Below are positions 5,575 through 6,920 of a DNA stretch of 6,920 nt, in pieces. The notes beneath the pieces were generated by a model that saw only the letters and a list, made by a program, of their open reading frames with translations, ran no database searches and had not been told where the DNA came from. Made by a program: the position numbers and the translations under genes. Where the stretch lies: contig NZ_JACXJG010000014.1 of NCBI RefSeq assembly GCF_014904065.1, positions 47,760-54,679 of the forward strand. The letters are read 5' to 3'. This stretch comes from Gulosibacter sediminis. GTDB lineage: Bacteria; Actinomycetota; Actinomycetes; Actinomycetales; Microbacteriaceae. Position 1 is the first letter of the stretch, and each line of letters starts with the position of its first letter.

Positions 5575-5766
5575 ACGTTCTTCGACCGCGTTTCGCTCCG
5601 CATGGGCGTCTGGCTCGTGCTGCGCACCGAACGCCGGCGCGTCAAAGAGGCGCACGAGCGCGAGACCCTGCTGCTGCGCCACCGCCTGCAGCAGGAGGCC
5701 GAGAGCCTGCAGCTCGAGCGCGAACGCAAGTTCGCGGTGCCGGGCCTGCAGCGCCGCATATTCTAG
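5575..5766 (+). CDS. Small charged hypothetical protein with possible coiled coil; start codon unresolved
   Basis: The convincing part begins FFDRVSLRMGVWLVL and continues as a highly charged helix (about residues 18-52 counted from 5575) rich in Arg, Glu, Leu and Gln, ending GLQRRIF. From memory it resembles short actinobacterial hypotheticals with an N-terminal DR-[LV]-[SA]-LR-[LM]-G segment, a short hydrophobic stretch and a charged tail; no function is known to me. Codon use returns sharply to G/C at third positions at about 5578. No standard start sits there: the two codons before FFDR are CTT (5572) and ACG (5575), preceded by a modest GAAGG (5566-5570). In-frame alternatives are GTG at 5485, which adds non-coding-looking sequence, and ATG at 5602, which cuts the conserved segment; neither has a good Shine-Dalgarno. 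The gene may be intact with an unusual start, or broken at its start. Confidence 0.55.
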   Translation, partial: TFFDRVSLRMGVWLVLRTERRRVKEAHERETLLLRHRLQQEAESLQLERERKFAVPGLQRRIF

Positions 5767-5806
5767 GCGCGTGTGTCATGGCACCGCCGACGACACCAAA
5801 GGTGGG

Positions 5807-5840
5807 GCCCGGGGTGGTCGCTAGTCAGACTGCCCCGGGC
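5807..5840 (+). terminator. Terminator-like hairpin before the 294-aa gene
   Basis: GCCCGGGG (5807-5814) pairs with CCCCGGGC (5833-5840) as a perfect 8-bp, all-G/C stem with an 18-nt loop. It begins 41 nt after the stop of the small charged protein and ends 28 nt before the next ATG. No T-run follows. It may terminate the upstream transcript, or lie in the promoter region of the next gene. Confidence 0.5.
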
Positions 5841-5868
5841 GTCACCGACCAGTAGCGTGGCTTTCGCT

Positions 5869-6753
5869 ATGAAGTTCACCCACGACACGCAGCGCGGCGC
5901 CTGGCTGCTCGACCGCGTCGGCGCTTGGTCCAGCGTCGGCGGCGTCGCCGGCACTGGCTTCGAGACGTATGCGCGCATCCTTCACCCCGTGCACGCGTGG
6001 CGTTTCGGCGACGACGTCGACGATTGGGGCTCAGCCTGCATCACCGAGAAGGCACGGTGGGGATGGGCGCGCGTCGCCGAGCGCAACGGTCGCGTCATGC
6101 ATCCGCTCGTGCAATGGCGCAGACTCACCGACGACGGAACGGCGCTTTCTTTCACCGATGGTTGGGAGGTGTCGCAGAGCGATGAGGGGCGGCTTGACCC
6201 AGAATTGCTTGCAGCGCTGACGCAACACCTCGGCGCCGCGACGACCGCGCCCGACGATGTCACCGCCGGCGTCTGGACCGGCTGGGGCGAGCTCCACGAC
6301 GGCGGCTCGAGCGCCTACATCGTCTTCGGCACCGACGAAGCCGAGGCGAAGCGCGAGCGGGCCCGGCTCGCGGCGGAGGCACGCGCATCCGTCGCACCCG
6401 AGGTGCGCAAGGCCGTGACCCGTGGCCCCTGGCTGCAGTGGCCCGGCCGCGAATTCCTCTTATTCGAGACGAGCCTCGCCGAGCTCAGAGACCCGAGCTG
6501 GATGCGCGGCGCCGGCCTCGGCGCAACGAACGGCGACGACGGGGTGACGCCGCAGCTGCTCTGGCCGGCCGACCGGGCCTGGGTCGTCGCGAGCGAGATC
6601 GACTGGGATTCGACGATCGTTGCGGGCAGCCGCGAGCTGATCGACGCAGTGCTCACTGACCCCACGTTCGAGGCGTTCGAGGTCGACGAACACTCGGATC
6701 TGTCTTGGGACGGTGACACTGTCAATCCGACGGGCAGCCAGCGCAACGGCTGA
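5869..6753 (+). CDS. Conserved actinobacterial protein of unknown function (294 aa)
   Basis: I recognise the type of sequence but know no assigned function. The N-terminal block is WLLDRVGAWSSVGGVAGTGF (residues 12-31), then ETYARILHPV. The middle has HPLVQW and WTGWGEL; a charged linker (EAEAKRERARLAAEARA) separates a C-terminal half with LQWPGREFLLFE, LLWPADRAWVVASEIDWDST and ELIDAVL. These Trp-rich blocks recur in homologues I remember from other actinobacteria. There is no signal peptide, membrane segment or nucleotide-binding motif, so it is probably cytoplasmic. The ATG at 5869 is preferred over the GTG at 5773 because family similarity begins with MKFTHDTQRGAW and the region before it contains a hairpin; GTG 5857 would add four residues. 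No Shine-Dalgarno is visible; TAGCGT (5853-5858) could be a -10 for a leaderless or very short-leader transcript. The gene appears intact and stands alone. Confidence 0.88.
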   Translation: MKFTHDTQRGAWLLDRVGAWSSVGGVAGTGFETYARILHPVHAWRFGDDVDDWGSACITEKARWGWARVAERNGRVMHPLVQWRRLTDDGTALSFTDGWEVSQSDEGRLDPELLAALTQHLGAATTAPDDVTAGVWTGWGELHDGGSSAYIVFGTDEAEAKRERARLAAEARASVAPEVRKAVTRGPWLQWPGREFLLFETSLAELRDPSWMRGAGLGATNGDDGVTPQLLWPADRAWVVASEIDWDSTIVAGSRELIDAVLTDPTFEAFEVDEHSDLSWDGDTVNPTGSQRNG

Positions 6754-6920
6754 ACCCACGTCGGCCGCGGCGCAGAGCACGGCAGACGCGGTCGCCCTAG
6801 CGGTCCTTCTCTGTGACGTTGTGAACGGTGTGATGGCGAGTTAGTTGGCCCAACGGCTCAACCAGGCAACGAGGCAAGGTGACCCAGCTGTCCCATATTT
6901 GACGCAGAAGGGATATATAC
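6754..6920. other. Unassigned right end of the window
   Basis: No open frame longer than a few dozen codons, RNA gene or clear promoter was found. The only structure noticed is a short palindrome GTTGG-C-CCAAC (6844-6854). Base composition falls toward A/T in the last 30 bases, ending GGGATATATAC, which suggests an intergenic region or boundary continuing past the edge. Confidence 0.4.

Noticed and set aside
2195..6920. A defence island, CRISPR array, toxin-antitoxin pair or prophage
   Set aside because: No repeats, nuclease, integrase, transposase or toxin-like frames were seen; the genes are ordinary chromosomal ones.

Overview
The window looks like a piece of chromosome from a high-GC actinobacterium, most likely a member of the Microbacteriaceae. 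Codon third positions are overwhelmingly G or C. The products also fit: an NmrA-like SDR oxidoreductase, a cysteine-free bL36 paralogue beside an atypical CobW/COG0523 protein, a short cytoplasmic GH13 enzyme, and a conserved 294-aa actinobacterial protein. The genus is not resolved, and family names come from recognition, not from a search.

Layout. Bases 1-112 (+) hold the tail of an ArsC/low-molecular-weight phosphatase-like protein, followed by a strong hairpin (133-171). Bases 207-959 (+) encode an intact SDR oxidoreductase. Convergent with it, three bases away, is a 40-codon frame for the zinc-free type of ribosomal protein bL36 (963-1085, -). A Zur-like palindrome (1100-1114) separates bL36 from a divergent CobW/COG0523-type gene (1121 to about 2194, +). 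Bases 2195-3487 (-) encode a GH13 amylase-family enzyme, 3649-3855 (-) a CspA-family cold shock protein with a structured leader, and 4071-4944 (-) a COG4757-type alpha/beta hydrolase. Bases 4945-5574 are mostly non-coding and more A/T-rich, but hold a good promoter, a Shine-Dalgarno sequence and a 30-codon ORF (5200-5292). A small charged protein (about 5575-5766, +), a hairpin (5807-5840), a conserved unknown 294-aa protein (5869-6753, +) and an unassigned tail (6754-6920) complete the window.

The main result is a miniature zinc-starvation module: a bL36 paralogue without zinc ligands and a COG0523-type protein, diverging from one Zur-like operator. Both genes carry lesions. bL36 has ACG where ATG is expected, directly behind an excellent Shine-Dalgarno sequence. 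The CobW-type gene has an in-frame TAG where a glutamate is expected, and its frame runs without a stop into the antisense strand of the amylase gene. About 2 kb away the alpha/beta hydrolase has a +1 frameshift in a run of five G. These may be real, recent gene decay (for example in a zinc-replete niche) or sequence errors. The window alone cannot decide, so the lesions should be verified before any biology is built on them.
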